Below, piece by piece: positions 51,726 through 60,667 of a stretch of DNA of 64,000 bases. The position numbers were made by a program, and so were the translations under genes. The notes under the pieces were generated by a model that was given only the letters and a program-made list of their open reading frames with translations, did no database searches and was not told where the DNA came from. Position 1 is the first letter of the stretch, and the number at the start of each line of letters is the position of its first letter. This DNA is from DASXPG01 sp036493755 (GTDB lineage: Bacteria > Gemmatimonadota > Gemmatimonadetes > Gemmatimonadales > JACORV01), in the NCBI GenBank assembly GCA_036493755.1, contig DASXPG010000028.1, positions 3,985 to 67,984 of the forward strand. Direction: 5' to 3'.

Positions 51726-51913
51726 CGGTGTTTCCCGGGACGCCCGACACGGCCTGGATCAACGAGCTCAGCGACGAGGAGTGCATGGAGGTGTTCTGGC
51801 TCTACGTCGATCCGCCCGAACCATTCCTGAATGCGCACCCGGCCCCCTTGCTGGGCGCGGCGATGCGGCATGCGCTCCGGCTCATCGTGGCCGATCAGCG
51901 GGGACCGGCGTGA
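51716..51913 (+). CDS. Small protein of unknown function
   Basis: 65 residues, overlapping the previous gene by 10 bp and the next by 4 bp. Contains ELSDEECMEVFWLYVDPPEP and a helix LGAAMRHALRLIVADQ. No family recognised. The tight overlaps suggest a translated, co-regulated part of the operon. Confidence 0.6.
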   Translation: MAVTVFPGTPDTAWINELSDEECMEVFWLYVDPPEPFLNAHPAPLLGAAMRHALRLIVADQRGPA

Positions 51914-52929
51914 ACGACACCTCGACCGACCGCGCCTTCTGCGAGCGCATGTTGCCCGGTGTGTCGCGCACCTTCGCGCTCACCATCCGGCTGCTGCCGC
52001 CGGGCCTCGAGTATCCGGTGCTGGTCGCGTACCTCCTGTGCCGCGTCGCCGACACCATCGAAGACTCGACCCTCTTGCCGGTGGCGTTGAAGGTGTCGTT
52101 GCTCGAACACTTCCGGACTTGCCTCGACGACGACGGTCCCGATGCCGCGGCGCTGCACGCGGCATTCGCCGGTACGTCCGACGAAGAGACGCTGGCCCGC
52201 GAAGCCGACATCGTGCTGCGCGAATTTCGTCGTCTGCCTGGAGCGCAACGCGCGGCGATCCGGCCCTGGGTGCAGGAGATGTGCACCGGCATGGCATCGT
52301 TCGTCGCCGCGGGCGGCAGCGAAGGCTCGGGCCGGCTCCAGATGCTGGCCAGCGTCGAGGAGCTGGAGCGCTACTGCTATTTCGTCGCCGGGACCGTGGG
52401 TCACCTGCTGACGGCGCTCTTCCGGCTGCACGATGGCGAGATGACCGAGGCGCAGTACCAGCGCCTTGAATCCCTCGCAACCAGCTTCGGCCTCGGTCTC
52501 CAGATGACCAACATCGTGAAGGACGTGGCCGATGACCGCGGGCGGGGCGTGAGCTTCGTGCCGCGCGAGCTGTTCGAGACCAGCGGCATCAAGCCGGAGG
52601 ATCTGCCGGCGGCGGCGCGCGATGGATTGGCGGGGCGGGTGATGCAGCCGCTGATCGCGCGGGCCCGGCGGCACCTCGCGTCGGCCCTCGACTACTGCAC
52701 CACGCTGCCGCGCCGGCAGTATCGCATCCGGCTCTTCTGCCTGACGTCGCTCTACTTCGCGGCGCGCACCCTGCGGCTGGCGCGGCGCGAACCGGCGCTG
52801 CTGGGCGGCGAGCGCAAGATCAAGATCAGCCGTGGCGCGGTGTATCGGACCCTGGCGATGACCTATCTCGTCGCGCCCGTCGATGCTTTGGTCCGCGCGT
52901 ATTTCGTTCGGCTCGAAGGAGCCGGCTAG
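51910..52929 (+). CDS. Squalene/phytoene synthase-family protein
   Basis: 339 residues. Asp-rich motif 1 DTIED (48-52) and motif 2 NIVKDVADDRGRG (201-213) define head-to-head condensation of prenyl diphosphates. It could make presqualene/squalene or phytoene; the hydroxylase at 42.2 kb might act on the product, but no squalene-hopene cyclase or desaturase is present. GTG start in GTGA overlap with the small protein. Confidence 0.86.
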   Translation: MNDTSTDRAFCERMLPGVSRTFALTIRLLPPGLEYPVLVAYLLCRVADTIEDSTLLPVALKVSLLEHFRTCLDDDGPDAAALHAAFAGTSDEETLAREADIVLREFRRLPGAQRAAIRPWVQEMCTGMASFVAAGGSEGSGRLQMLASVEELERYCYFVAGTVGHLLTALFRLHDGEMTEAQYQRLESLATSFGLGLQMTNIVKDVADDRGRGVSFVPRELFETSGIKPEDLPAAARDGLAGRVMQPLIARARRHLASALDYCTTLPRRQYRIRLFCLTSLYFAARTLRLARREPALLGGERKIKISRGAVYRTLAMTYLVAPVDALVRAYFVRLEGAG

Positions 52930-55194
52930 GTGACTTCGCCGAACGTCGCGATCGACGTGCTCGGCAGCCTGAAGGAGTCGCTCGCGGGCCGCTACCAGGT
53001 CGAGAAGGAATTGGGGAGCGGCGGGATGGCGTGGGTCTACCGCGCCAAGGACATGCGCCACCACCGGCCGGTCGCGGTGAAAGTACTGCGGCCCGATATC
53101 GCCGCCGCGATGGGAGCCGATCTCTTCCTGCGCGAGATCGAAATCCTCGCGGCGCTGACCCATCCACACATCCTTCCGCTGCACGACTCGGGCGCCGCCG
53201 GCGCGCTGCTGTATTACGTGATGCCCTTCGTCGAGGGGGAATCGCTGCGCGACCGGCTGGTGCGCGAGCGCCGGCTCCCGTTAGGCGAGGCGCTGCGGCT
53301 GGCCCGCGGCGTGGCCATGGCGCTGGACTATGCCCACCGGCGCGGCATCATCCACCGCGACATCAAGCCCGAGAACATCCTCATCCTCGAGAACGAGCCG
53401 ATGCTGGCCGACTTCGGCATCGCACTGGCCCAGCGTGATGGCCGGCCGGCCGAAGCGGCGGGAGTGTCGATCGGCACGCCGGTCTACATGAGTCCCGAGC
53501 AGGCGCTGGCCGATGGGCGCATCGACGGACGCACCGACCAGTACTCGATCGGTATCGTGCTGTACGAAATGCTCGCCGGCCAGCCGCCCTACGTCGGCGG
53601 CGACATGCTGGCCATCACCGCGCAGAAGCTGGTCGATCCGCTCCCCGAAATCGCCGAGATCATCGGCGGCGTGGTGTCGCCGGCGCTGACGACGCTGCTT
53701 GCCAAAGTTCTGGACCACAGTCCCGATGCGCGCTACGGCAGCGCCGCGGAGCTGGCGGAGGCGCTGGATGAAATCGAAGCGGCGCGGCATGGGCGGAGCA
53801 CCGTGCCGGTGCGCGTCACCCGCCGGGCGTCGGTCGCGGTCATGCCCCTTGCAAACGTCAGCGGCGATCCGGCCGACGAATTCTTCAGCGACGGCATCAG
53901 CGAAGAGCTAACCAATATCCTGGCCGCGGTGGATGGACTCGACGTCGTGGCACGCGCGTCGGCGTTCGCCTTCAAGGGCCGCACCGACAGCCGCGAAATC
54001 GGCCGCAAGCTCGGCGTGACCCACCTCCTGCGGGGCGAGGCGCAGCGCATCGGCGAGAAGGTGCGCATTTCGGCCGAGCTGCTGTCGGCCGGCGACGGCG
54101 GCACAATCTGGTCGGACGACTTCGACCGGCGGCTCGACGAGGTGGGCAGCGTCCGCGACGAGATCATTCGGAACGTCACCGTTCGCCTGGTGCAGGGCGA
54201 CACTCCCGAAGAAATCCACGGGCGGGTGTCGGTCAGCTCCGAGGCCTACGACCAGTTTCTGAAGGGTCGCTTCCACTGGAATCGCCGGACGGCGAGCGAG
54301 CTGGAGAAGAGCATCGACTGCTTTCATCGCGCCATCGAGGGCGAGCCGTCGTTCGCGCGGGCCCATGCTGGTCTCGCCGATAGCTATCTCATCCTCGGCG
54401 TGTACGGGATGCGCTCGACCGCGACGGTGATGCGTGAGGCCGAGCATGCGGCGCGGGTCGCCTTGGCTCTCGACGCGACGCTCGCCGAGGCGCTGACGAC
54501 GCGCGGTTGCGTGCGGGCGATGTATGGCTGGGAGTGGGATGCTTCGGATGCCGACTTCCGCCGCGCCATCGCGCTCAATCCGCAGTACCCGACGGCCAAG
54601 CAGTGGTATGCGATGAACTGTCTCGCGCCGCGGGGCCGCTTCCAGGATGCGCTGGAGCAGCTCGAAAATGCGCGCAAGCTTGACCCGTTGTCGCTGGCGG
54701 TGCGGATCAGCGTGGGGCTGGTCTGGCTCTTCGCGCGCGACGCCGAGCGGGCGGAAGAGGTGCTGCGCGAAGCGATCGAGCTCGACAAGAGTTTTGGCGT
54801 CGCGCATTTCTTCCTGGGGCGCGTCCTCGAGTATGCCGGCCGCCTCGGCGAAGCCGCCGATGCGTTCGAGCTGGCCATTGCGCACACCGAGCGCAGCACC
54901 GAAGCGGTGGCCGCGCTGGCGCGGGCCAGGGCGTTGATCGGACGTCGCAAGGACGCCGACGATTTGCGCGAAGAGCTGGAGCGTCGCGCGCTCGCCGGGG
55001 AATACGTCTCACCGGCGCTCTTTGGGCAGATTCAACTGGGCCTGGGCAACAAGGACCAAGCGATCACGTGGCTGGAGCGCGCGGTCGATGCACGCTCCGC
55101 CGACGCGGCTTGGCTCGCGGTGAATCCCACCTTCGACGGACTGCGCGACGACGAACGCTTTGCCGCTATTCTTCAGAGAATCGGCTTAAAGTAG
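52930..55194 (+). CDS. Ser/Thr protein kinase with FlgO-like and TPR domains
   Basis: 754 residues. Kinase domain about 20-285: GSGGMAWVYRA, Lys51 (AVKVL), HRDIKPEN (Asp144), DFG (Asp161), GTPVYMSPEQ. Then an FlgO-like domain at ~295-420 (VAVMPLANVSGDPADEFFSDG, LLRGEAQRIGEKVRIS), then TPR-type helices to the end. No transmembrane helix is obvious, so it is probably cytoplasmic. GTG start right after the synthase stop; the 3' end abuts the tRNA-Sec gene (stop at 55194, tRNA begins at 55198). Confidence 0.88.
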   Translation: MTSPNVAIDVLGSLKESLAGRYQVEKELGSGGMAWVYRAKDMRHHRPVAVKVLRPDIAAAMGADLFLREIEILAALTHPHILPLHDSGAAGALLYYVMPFVEGESLRDRLVRERRLPLGEALRLARGVAMALDYAHRRGIIHRDIKPENILILENEPMLADFGIALAQRDGRPAEAAGVSIGTPVYMSPEQALADGRIDGRTDQYSIGIVLYEMLAGQPPYVGGDMLAITAQKLVDPLPEIAEIIGGVVSPALTTLLAKVLDHSPDARYGSAAELAEALDEIEAARHGRSTVPVRVTRRASVAVMPLANVSGDPADEFFSDGISEELTNILAAVDGLDVVARASAFAFKGRTDSREIGRKLGVTHLLRGEAQRIGEKVRISAELLSAGDGGTIWSDDFDRRLDEVGSVRDEIIRNVTVRLVQGDTPEEIHGRVSVSSEAYDQFLKGRFHWNRRTASELEKSIDCFHRAIEGEPSFARAHAGLADSYLILGVYGMRSTATVMREAEHAARVALALDATLAEALTTRGCVRAMYGWEWDASDADFRRAIALNPQYPTAKQWYAMNCLAPRGRFQDALEQLENARKLDPLSLAVRISVGLVWLFARDAERAEEVLREAIELDKSFGVAHFFLGRVLEYAGRLGEAADAFELAIAHTERSTEAVAALARARALIGRRKDADDLREELERRALAGEYVSPALFGQIQLGLGNKDQAITWLERAVDARSADAAWLAVNPTFDGLRDDERFAAILQRIGLK

Positions 55195-55197
55195 CCC

Positions 55198-55294
55198 GGG
55201 GGCGGATCGGGCCTGGTGGTCTGACCAGTCTTCAAAACTGGCTGGACTTCGCTCCGCGAAGTTTGGTGGGTTCGATTCCCACACGCTCCCGCCA
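55198..55294 (+). tRNA. selC: tRNA-Sec (anticodon UCA)
   Basis: 97 nt with the features of a bacterial selenocysteine tRNA. Acceptor arm GGGGGCGG/ACGCTCCC (one terminal mismatch), 6-bp D stem CGGGCC/GGTCTG with a short TGGT loop, anticodon stem CCAGT/ACTGG with loop CTTCAAA (anticodon TCA), long variable arm ACTTCGC/GCGAAGT, T stem GTGGG/CCCAC with loop TTCGATT, discriminator G and encoded CCA. It implies that the genome decodes some UGA as selenocysteine, with selA/B/D elsewhere. Confidence 0.93.
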
Positions 55295-55352
55295 TAACCG
55301 ATTTGCGGCCCCCAATCGCTCGCAATGCACCAATTCTGGGCAATGAGCCTCA

Positions 55353-55364
55353 TTCGCTAGCGAA
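55353..55364. other. 12-bp perfect palindrome
   Basis: TTCGCTAGCGAA lies between the tRNA-Sec and the RCC1-type gene. It could be an operator or chance. The 55295-55402 gap holds no other clear feature. Confidence 0.4.
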
Positions 55365-55402
55365 GACTTCCGGCGCAGTATTTGCCGACCTGACGGCCTG
55401 TG

Positions 55403-58400
55403 ATGGGCCGTCCCCTCTTTCGTTTCCTCGGTGCCGCGGGTCTCGCGCTGGCAGGTCTTTCCGGATGCCGGCCGGCGACGGATGCGACGCCAATCGGGCC
55501 TCCGGGATTTCCCGCCAAGCTCGAGTTCCAGGTCCAGCCGGCTGATGCCCAGTCCGGCGTGTCCATCGCACCTTCGATTCAGGTGGCGATTGTCGACGCC
55601 GGTGGAGCGGTGGTCACCGCAGCCACCAATCGCGTTACCCTCGGCATTGCGGCGTCCAGCGGCGCCAGCTTGTCGGGGGACCGCAGCGCGGATGCTGTCG
55701 GCGGGATCGCGACCTTCACGAATCTGGATCTGGACGGCAAAGCGGGTGCGTACGCGCTCATCGCCACGAGCGACAACCTGTCTGATGCGACGAGCACCGC
55801 TTTCACCCTGGCTCCGGGACCCTTGTCGCGACTGGTCTTCGACTCATTTCCCGGCGGTGCCAGCACCGGTGCCGCGCTCCCCAGTGTGATCGTACGCGAA
55901 GAGGACGGCTGGGGGAATGTCGTTGCAACGGCGAGCGACACGGTGACGATGACGCTCGCTTACAACCCGCAGGCCGCTCTCTTCTCCGGCGGCACCACGG
56001 TGGTCGCCGTCGCGGGTGTGGCGACGTTCACCAACCTCCACATCGACAAACCCGACAGCAACTATCACCTGATCGCCTCCGTGACCCGCAAGTTCGTGAC
56101 GACCAGCGATCGGCTGATCGTCGTTCCGTACGTCGGCACCGCTTCGCGGCTGGCATTCCAGGCCATGCCGCTGCGCGCCGCGACCGGCTTCGCCCTCGCG
56201 CCGGTCCAGGTCGCGTTGCTCGATCCATCGGGGTCATTGGTGTACGCCAACGACACCGTGCAAGTCACCGTGCATGACGCCTCAGGCAGTTCCATCGCGA
56301 CGGCGAGCGCCGTCGCGGCTCTCGGCGTGGCCAGCTTCAGCGATCTGCGCATCAACCAGGCCGGCGCTGGCTACACTCTGAGCGCGACAGCGACCGGCCG
56401 CACCTCCGCGACGAGCGCCGCGTTTCCCGTGATCGCACCAATGAGCGCGCAACCGCCGGCGGCTCTGGCCGCGGGAGAATTCGTGACCTGCGCCGCCAGC
56501 ACCTCCGGCCCGCGCTGCTGGGGCGATGATCTGGCGGGCATGCTCGGCGATAACCGTCCCTTCTCCAGCCTCTCGCCGATCGCGGTGAGCGGCGGGCTGC
56601 ACTTCGCCTCCATCGAGACCGCGCGCCTGATGGAGATCAGCCAGGAGGACGGCATCACCGGCAACGTCCAGTCGTGCGGCCTGACGAGCGCGGGAGCGGC
56701 GTGGTGCTGGGGAGAGCCACTGGCGGGTTCCAGCGATCGGTTCACCTCCGCGCCGGTGCTGGTTCCGGGCGGGCTCTCATTTTCATCGCTGACGCTGGCG
56801 CGATCCGACGCCTGCGGCCTGACGGTGAGCGGCGCCGCGTACTGCTGGGGCACGAACGACGACAATGAATTGGGCAACGGCCGCACCTATACCGGGAGCT
56901 CGACTCCCGTGGCCGTGAACGGTGGCATCACCTTCAGTGCCCTGGGGGCGGGCGCCAAGCATGTTTGCGGACTCGATACGGCCGGCGCCGCCTGGTGCTG
57001 GGGAATTCTCGGCGACACCACGGGCCGGCCCGTGCGCGTGACTGGCGCGCCGGTATTCACCAGCCTCGCATCCGGCGGCTGGCACAGCTGCGGACTCACG
57101 GCCGCGGGCGCGGCGTGGTGCTGGGGAAGCAACTTTGTCGGTCAGCTCGGCGATGGGTCCACCACCGATCGCCCCCAGCCGGTCGCGGTCAGCGGCGGAC
57201 ACCAGTTCACGATCATCAGCGGCGGGATGAATCAGACCTGCGCGCTGGATGCTGGTGGTGCGGCGTGGTGTTGGGGAAGCGGCAGCGGCCCCACGCCGGC
57301 TGCCGTGCCGGGCGGTCTTGCTTTCGCGAGCATCGATGCCGGCAACCGAGGCACCTGCGGCCTGACGAGCGCCGGCAAGGCGTTTTGCTGGGGCGACAAT
57401 TCTTCGGGCGAGCTGGGCGACGGCACCACCACGTCGAGCGCGACGCCGGTGCCGGTCAGCGGAAGCATCACCTTCGCGGCGATCCAGGCCGGCGCATTGT
57501 CAGGGTGCGGCCTCGCCAATGATGGCGCAGCATGGTGCTGGGGAGACAACGGAGACGGTGAGCTCGGCGACGGTCATCCGCTCAGCAGTTACATCCCGAC
57601 GTCCGTCAGCGGGGGCATGGCCTTCAATCAATTTGCCGCCGGGACCTGGCACAGCTGCGCGCTCACGGCGGCTGGTGCGGCGTGGTGCTGGGGCATTGGC
57701 CCATATCTCGGCAGCGGATCGAGCGGGATCTCGGGCGCCGTTCCCGTCGCTGTCGCCGGTGGCCAGACCTTCAGCCAGCTGACCATTGACCAGACGCGGA
57801 GCTGCGGACTGACGCCGGCCGGCAGCGTCTGGTGCTGGGGCTTTACCTCCGGACAATCCGCGGCGGCCCAGCCGATACACGAGGCGAACGGTTTCAGCTT
57901 TGCCGCGATCGCGACCGCAAGTGAGCACACCTGCGGCCTCGAGGCGGACGGCTCCGCCTGGTGCTGGGGTGCGCGCAACGATTACGGTCAGCTCGGCAAT
58001 GCCGGCGCCGCGAGTCTGAGTCCGGTCGCGGTCAGTGGCGGGTTCTCATTCATCAGCATCGTGGCCGGCCAGAGTCACACCTGCGGTCTCACGCCGGCTG
58101 GAGAAGCGTTCTGCTGGGGGCTCAACTACGCGCAAGACGGTGCCGGCTTCCTGGGGGCTGGCCTCGCCAGTTACTTCAGCACCATGCCGGTACGCGTGAG
58201 CGGCAATCACGTCTTCGCGGCGCTGAGCGCCGCGGGGGATCATACCTGCGGCCTCACCACAGCCGGTGAAGGGTGGTGCTGGGGATACAACTGGGGCGGC
58301 CTCCTCGGCGACGGGACTACGGCCAATTCGAATGTGCCGGTGATGGTCGCGGGATCGGTGCGATTTGCCAGCATCAACGCCGGGAGCAGTCACACTTGCG

Positions 58401-58723
58401 GCGTCACGGCCGGTGGAGAGGCCTGGTGCTGGGGCGACAACGACTGGAAGGAACTCGGCGCCGCGACGACGGGCGTCTCGGGCGGCAGCACCATCAGCGC
58501 GACGCCGGTGCTGGTATCCGGTGGATTCCAGTTCAGCCCCACCGCGCCCGCTTCAGTTCGCGCCATCGTCGCCGCGCCGCGGGCGAGGCCGGTTGCGGCG
58601 CCGCATGCCGGTCCCGCGGTCCTGGCTTCGATGAACAGCGCTGCGTGCGCAGCGAATCTTCCCATTGCGCTCAAGGCGCGATATCGGGCGACGATCACCC
58701 GGCTGTGCGGGCCGCGCCGCTGA
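55403..58723 (+). CDS. RCC1-repeat lipoprotein with Ig-like domains
   Basis: 1106 residues. Lipobox LAGLSGC near residue 22, then about three Ig-like/filamin-type domains (to ~340), then 14 repeats of the type TCGLTxAGAAWCWGxNxxGQLGDG, each with a Cys pair likely to form disulfides. This is a seven-blade-type RCC1 beta-propeller pair. The protein is probably on the cell surface and may bind a partner or polysaccharide. ATG at 55403 was chosen over GTG at 55400. Confidence 0.85.
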   Translation: MGRPLFRFLGAAGLALAGLSGCRPATDATPIGPPGFPAKLEFQVQPADAQSGVSIAPSIQVAIVDAGGAVVTAATNRVTLGIAASSGASLSGDRSADAVGGIATFTNLDLDGKAGAYALIATSDNLSDATSTAFTLAPGPLSRLVFDSFPGGASTGAALPSVIVREEDGWGNVVATASDTVTMTLAYNPQAALFSGGTTVVAVAGVATFTNLHIDKPDSNYHLIASVTRKFVTTSDRLIVVPYVGTASRLAFQAMPLRAATGFALAPVQVALLDPSGSLVYANDTVQVTVHDASGSSIATASAVAALGVASFSDLRINQAGAGYTLSATATGRTSATSAAFPVIAPMSAQPPAALAAGEFVTCAASTSGPRCWGDDLAGMLGDNRPFSSLSPIAVSGGLHFASIETARLMEISQEDGITGNVQSCGLTSAGAAWCWGEPLAGSSDRFTSAPVLVPGGLSFSSLTLARSDACGLTVSGAAYCWGTNDDNELGNGRTYTGSSTPVAVNGGITFSALGAGAKHVCGLDTAGAAWCWGILGDTTGRPVRVTGAPVFTSLASGGWHSCGLTAAGAAWCWGSNFVGQLGDGSTTDRPQPVAVSGGHQFTIISGGMNQTCALDAGGAAWCWGSGSGPTPAAVPGGLAFASIDAGNRGTCGLTSAGKAFCWGDNSSGELGDGTTTSSATPVPVSGSITFAAIQAGALSGCGLANDGAAWCWGDNGDGELGDGHPLSSYIPTSVSGGMAFNQFAAGTWHSCALTAAGAAWCWGIGPYLGSGSSGISGAVPVAVAGGQTFSQLTIDQTRSCGLTPAGSVWCWGFTSGQSAAAQPIHEANGFSFAAIATASEHTCGLEADGSAWCWGARNDYGQLGNAGAASLSPVAVSGGFSFISIVAGQSHTCGLTPAGEAFCWGLNYAQDGAGFLGAGLASYFSTMPVRVSGNHVFAALSAAGDHTCGLTTAGEGWCWGYNWGGLLGDGTTANSNVPVMVAGSVRFASINAGSSHTCGVTAGGEAWCWGDNDWKELGAATTGVSGGSTISATPVLVSGGFQFSPTAPASVRAIVAAPRARPVAAPHAGPAVLASMNSAACAANLPIALKARYRATITRLCGPRR

Positions 58724-59202
58724 CGCGCGGTTTTGAGGGACAGCGCGAAGCACTTTCACTCGCCAAGTCGGCCGAATATCTCCTCGACGAGTGCCGGATG
58801 GTGCTTCCCGGCATCCAGGCACTCTTCGGGTTTCAGCTTATCGCAGTTTTTTCTGACGGTTTCAACGCCCGCGTAACGCCCGCCGAGCAGCGATTGCATC
58901 TGGCGGCGATCACTCTGGTGGCGGTAGCCATCGCGTTGATCATGACGCCGGCGGCGTACCACCGGATCCACGGTACCCGGGAAATCACCGAGATCTTCGT
59001 CAAACTCAGCAACCGGCTGGTGCTCTGGAGCATGGCGCCGCTCGCCGCCGGCATCGCCATGGACCTGTACATCGTGGCGCGGTTGATCTCTGGCCGCGGG
59101 ATCGCCGCCGCCCTCGCTGCCATTGCCCTCATCGTCTTCGTCTTCCTCTGGGGTGTACTGCCGCGGATCAGCCGGCTGCAGCGGATGATTGCCGGCCCTT
59201 GA
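58705..59202 (+). CDS. DUF6328-type membrane protein
   Basis: 165 residues from the GTG at 58705 (19-bp overlap with the RCC1 gene). Four predicted membrane helices around FQLIAVFS, LAAITLVAVAIALIMTPAAYHRI, LVLWSMAPLAAGIAMDLYIVARL and IAALAAIALIVFVFLWGVL. ECRMVLPGIQALFGFQL is the family signature. Role unknown. Confidence 0.7.
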   Translation: MRAAPLTRGFEGQREALSLAKSAEYLLDECRMVLPGIQALFGFQLIAVFSDGFNARVTPAEQRLHLAAITLVAVAIALIMTPAAYHRIHGTREITEIFVKLSNRLVLWSMAPLAAGIAMDLYIVARLISGRGIAAALAAIALIVFVFLWGVLPRISRLQRMIAGP

Positions 59203-59234
59203 TCGCCCCGACGGTCTGCTGTTGACTGTCGACC

Positions 59235-60167
59235 GTGAACAGTCGACTGTGTTTCGTGTCCACGCTGGTGATTCTCAATCCCTGGTCGGGCCGGGGCTAC
59301 GGCGCGAAGGCCCGCAGCCGCGTTGAGCGCGGGCTCCGCGATACCGGCGTAACGTTCGACCTGGTCGAGACGACAGGACCCGGTCACGCGACCGGCCTGG
59401 CGCGCGAGGCGGCGGCGGCCGGCATCGAGCGGGTGATCGTGGCGGGCGGCGACGGCGCGATCCACGAAGCCGTGAACGGGCTGATGCAGGCGCCTCCGGC
59501 CGCCGACGGCGCGACCGGCCCGGCGCTCGGCGTCATCCCCCTCGGCACCGGCAACGACTTCGCCAAGCTGGTCGGGATCTACCAGCAGCCTCCCGAGGTT
59601 GCGGCGGCGCGGATGATGCGCGCCACCGGCGAGCTTTTCGACGTCGGCCTATGCCTCGGCGAGTACTTCGACAACATGATGGGCGCGGGATTCGATGCCG
59701 AGACGGTGCGGCATGCCAACGCGATCAAGTGGCTCCGGGGCGTCGCGGTCTATCTCGCGGCGATCTACCGGACCTTCGCGACCTTCAAGGCGCCGCGACT
59801 CGAAATCGTCAGCCAGGAACACCGCGAGTCGGGGGAGATGATGATGCTCGCCGCCTCCATCGGTGTATCAGGTGGCGGCTCCTTCTACCTTACGCCACAG
59901 GCCGATCCGCGCGACGGCCGGCTCGACATCTGCTTGATCCGCAAAGTCGGGCTGATGACCTTTCTCAGGGCCGTGCCCCGGGTCATGAAGGGGACGCACA
60001 CCGATCTCGACGAGGTCACGCTGTTCCGAACCACGAAGGTGACGATCCGCTCCACCGATGGACGGCCGCTCCTGCTGCAACTCGACGGCGAGCTGCGGGA
60101 GACGGGCGTGCCGGAGGTCGAGATCACGATCGTGCCGGCGCGCCTGCGCGTACTGGTTGCCCGGTGA
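59235..60167 (+). CDS. Diacylglycerol/lipid kinase (YegS/DagK-like)
   Basis: 310 residues. LVILNPWSGRGYGAK, GGDGAIHEAVNGL (catalytic GGDG) and PLGTGNDFAKLVG are diagnostic. It phosphorylates diacylglycerol, a sphingoid base or similar lipid. GTG at 59235 or 59256; the former lies in a repeat-rich gap. Stop overlaps the next gene's GTG. Confidence 0.88.
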   Translation: MNSRLCFVSTLVILNPWSGRGYGAKARSRVERGLRDTGVTFDLVETTGPGHATGLAREAAAAGIERVIVAGGDGAIHEAVNGLMQAPPAADGATGPALGVIPLGTGNDFAKLVGIYQQPPEVAAARMMRATGELFDVGLCLGEYFDNMMGAGFDAETVRHANAIKWLRGVAVYLAAIYRTFATFKAPRLEIVSQEHRESGEMMMLAASIGVSGGGSFYLTPQADPRDGRLDICLIRKVGLMTFLRAVPRVMKGTHTDLDEVTLFRTTKVTIRSTDGRPLLLQLDGELRETGVPEVEITIVPARLRVLVAR

Positions 60168-60667
60168 GGCGCCTTCTGTTCGTGACGCTGTTCGGGCTTT
60201 CAGCCGCGTTGCCCCTGCGCGCGCAGAATCCCGTGACGCCGGCCGACTCCGCCGCGGAAATTCGGCGCGACAGCATCATCGCCAACCGGCCCAAGGGCGA
60301 CTCGATCCGTCCCCGGCCGCCCATCACCCCGACCACGGCGTTTCTCCGTTCCCTCGCGATTCCCGGCTGGGGGCAGTCGGCGTTAGGCAGGAACGTCACC
60401 GGCGGCGTCTTCGCCGCCTTCGAGGGGATAGCGATCGTGATGGTGTGGAAGGCGACCTGGCAGCTCAACTTCGCCCGGACCCGCGGCAAGTACGTCAACA
60501 GCCACCGCCAGGAATTGCAGGACTGGACCGTGCTGCTGGTCTTCAATCACCTGATGGCCGGGGCCGAGGCGTACGTCTCGGCGCATCTGTATGATTTTCC
60601 GGTGGGGCTCAAGATGCAGGCGATGCCGGAGGGCCGGACCGGCATCGGCGTGAACGTCCCCTTCTGA
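60164..60667 (+). CDS. DUF5683-type membrane protein
   Basis: 167 residues. Signal peptide (VRRLLFVTLFGLSAALPLRAQ), a PTTAFLRSLAIPGWGQSALGRN motif typical of DUF5683, and one or two further hydrophobic segments. Role unknown. Overlaps murI by one base (TGATG). Confidence 0.75.
   Translation: MRRLLFVTLFGLSAALPLRAQNPVTPADSAAEIRRDSIIANRPKGDSIRPRPPITPTTAFLRSLAIPGWGQSALGRNVTGGVFAAFEGIAIVMVWKATWQLNFARTRGKYVNSHRQELQDWTVLLVFNHLMAGAEAYVSAHLYDFPVGLKMQAMPEGRTGIGVNVPF

Noticed and set aside
55198..58723. Selenoprotein gene next to tRNA-Sec
   Set aside because: Neighbouring frames have no internal in-frame TGA that continues a conserved domain, and no SECIS-like structure was seen.
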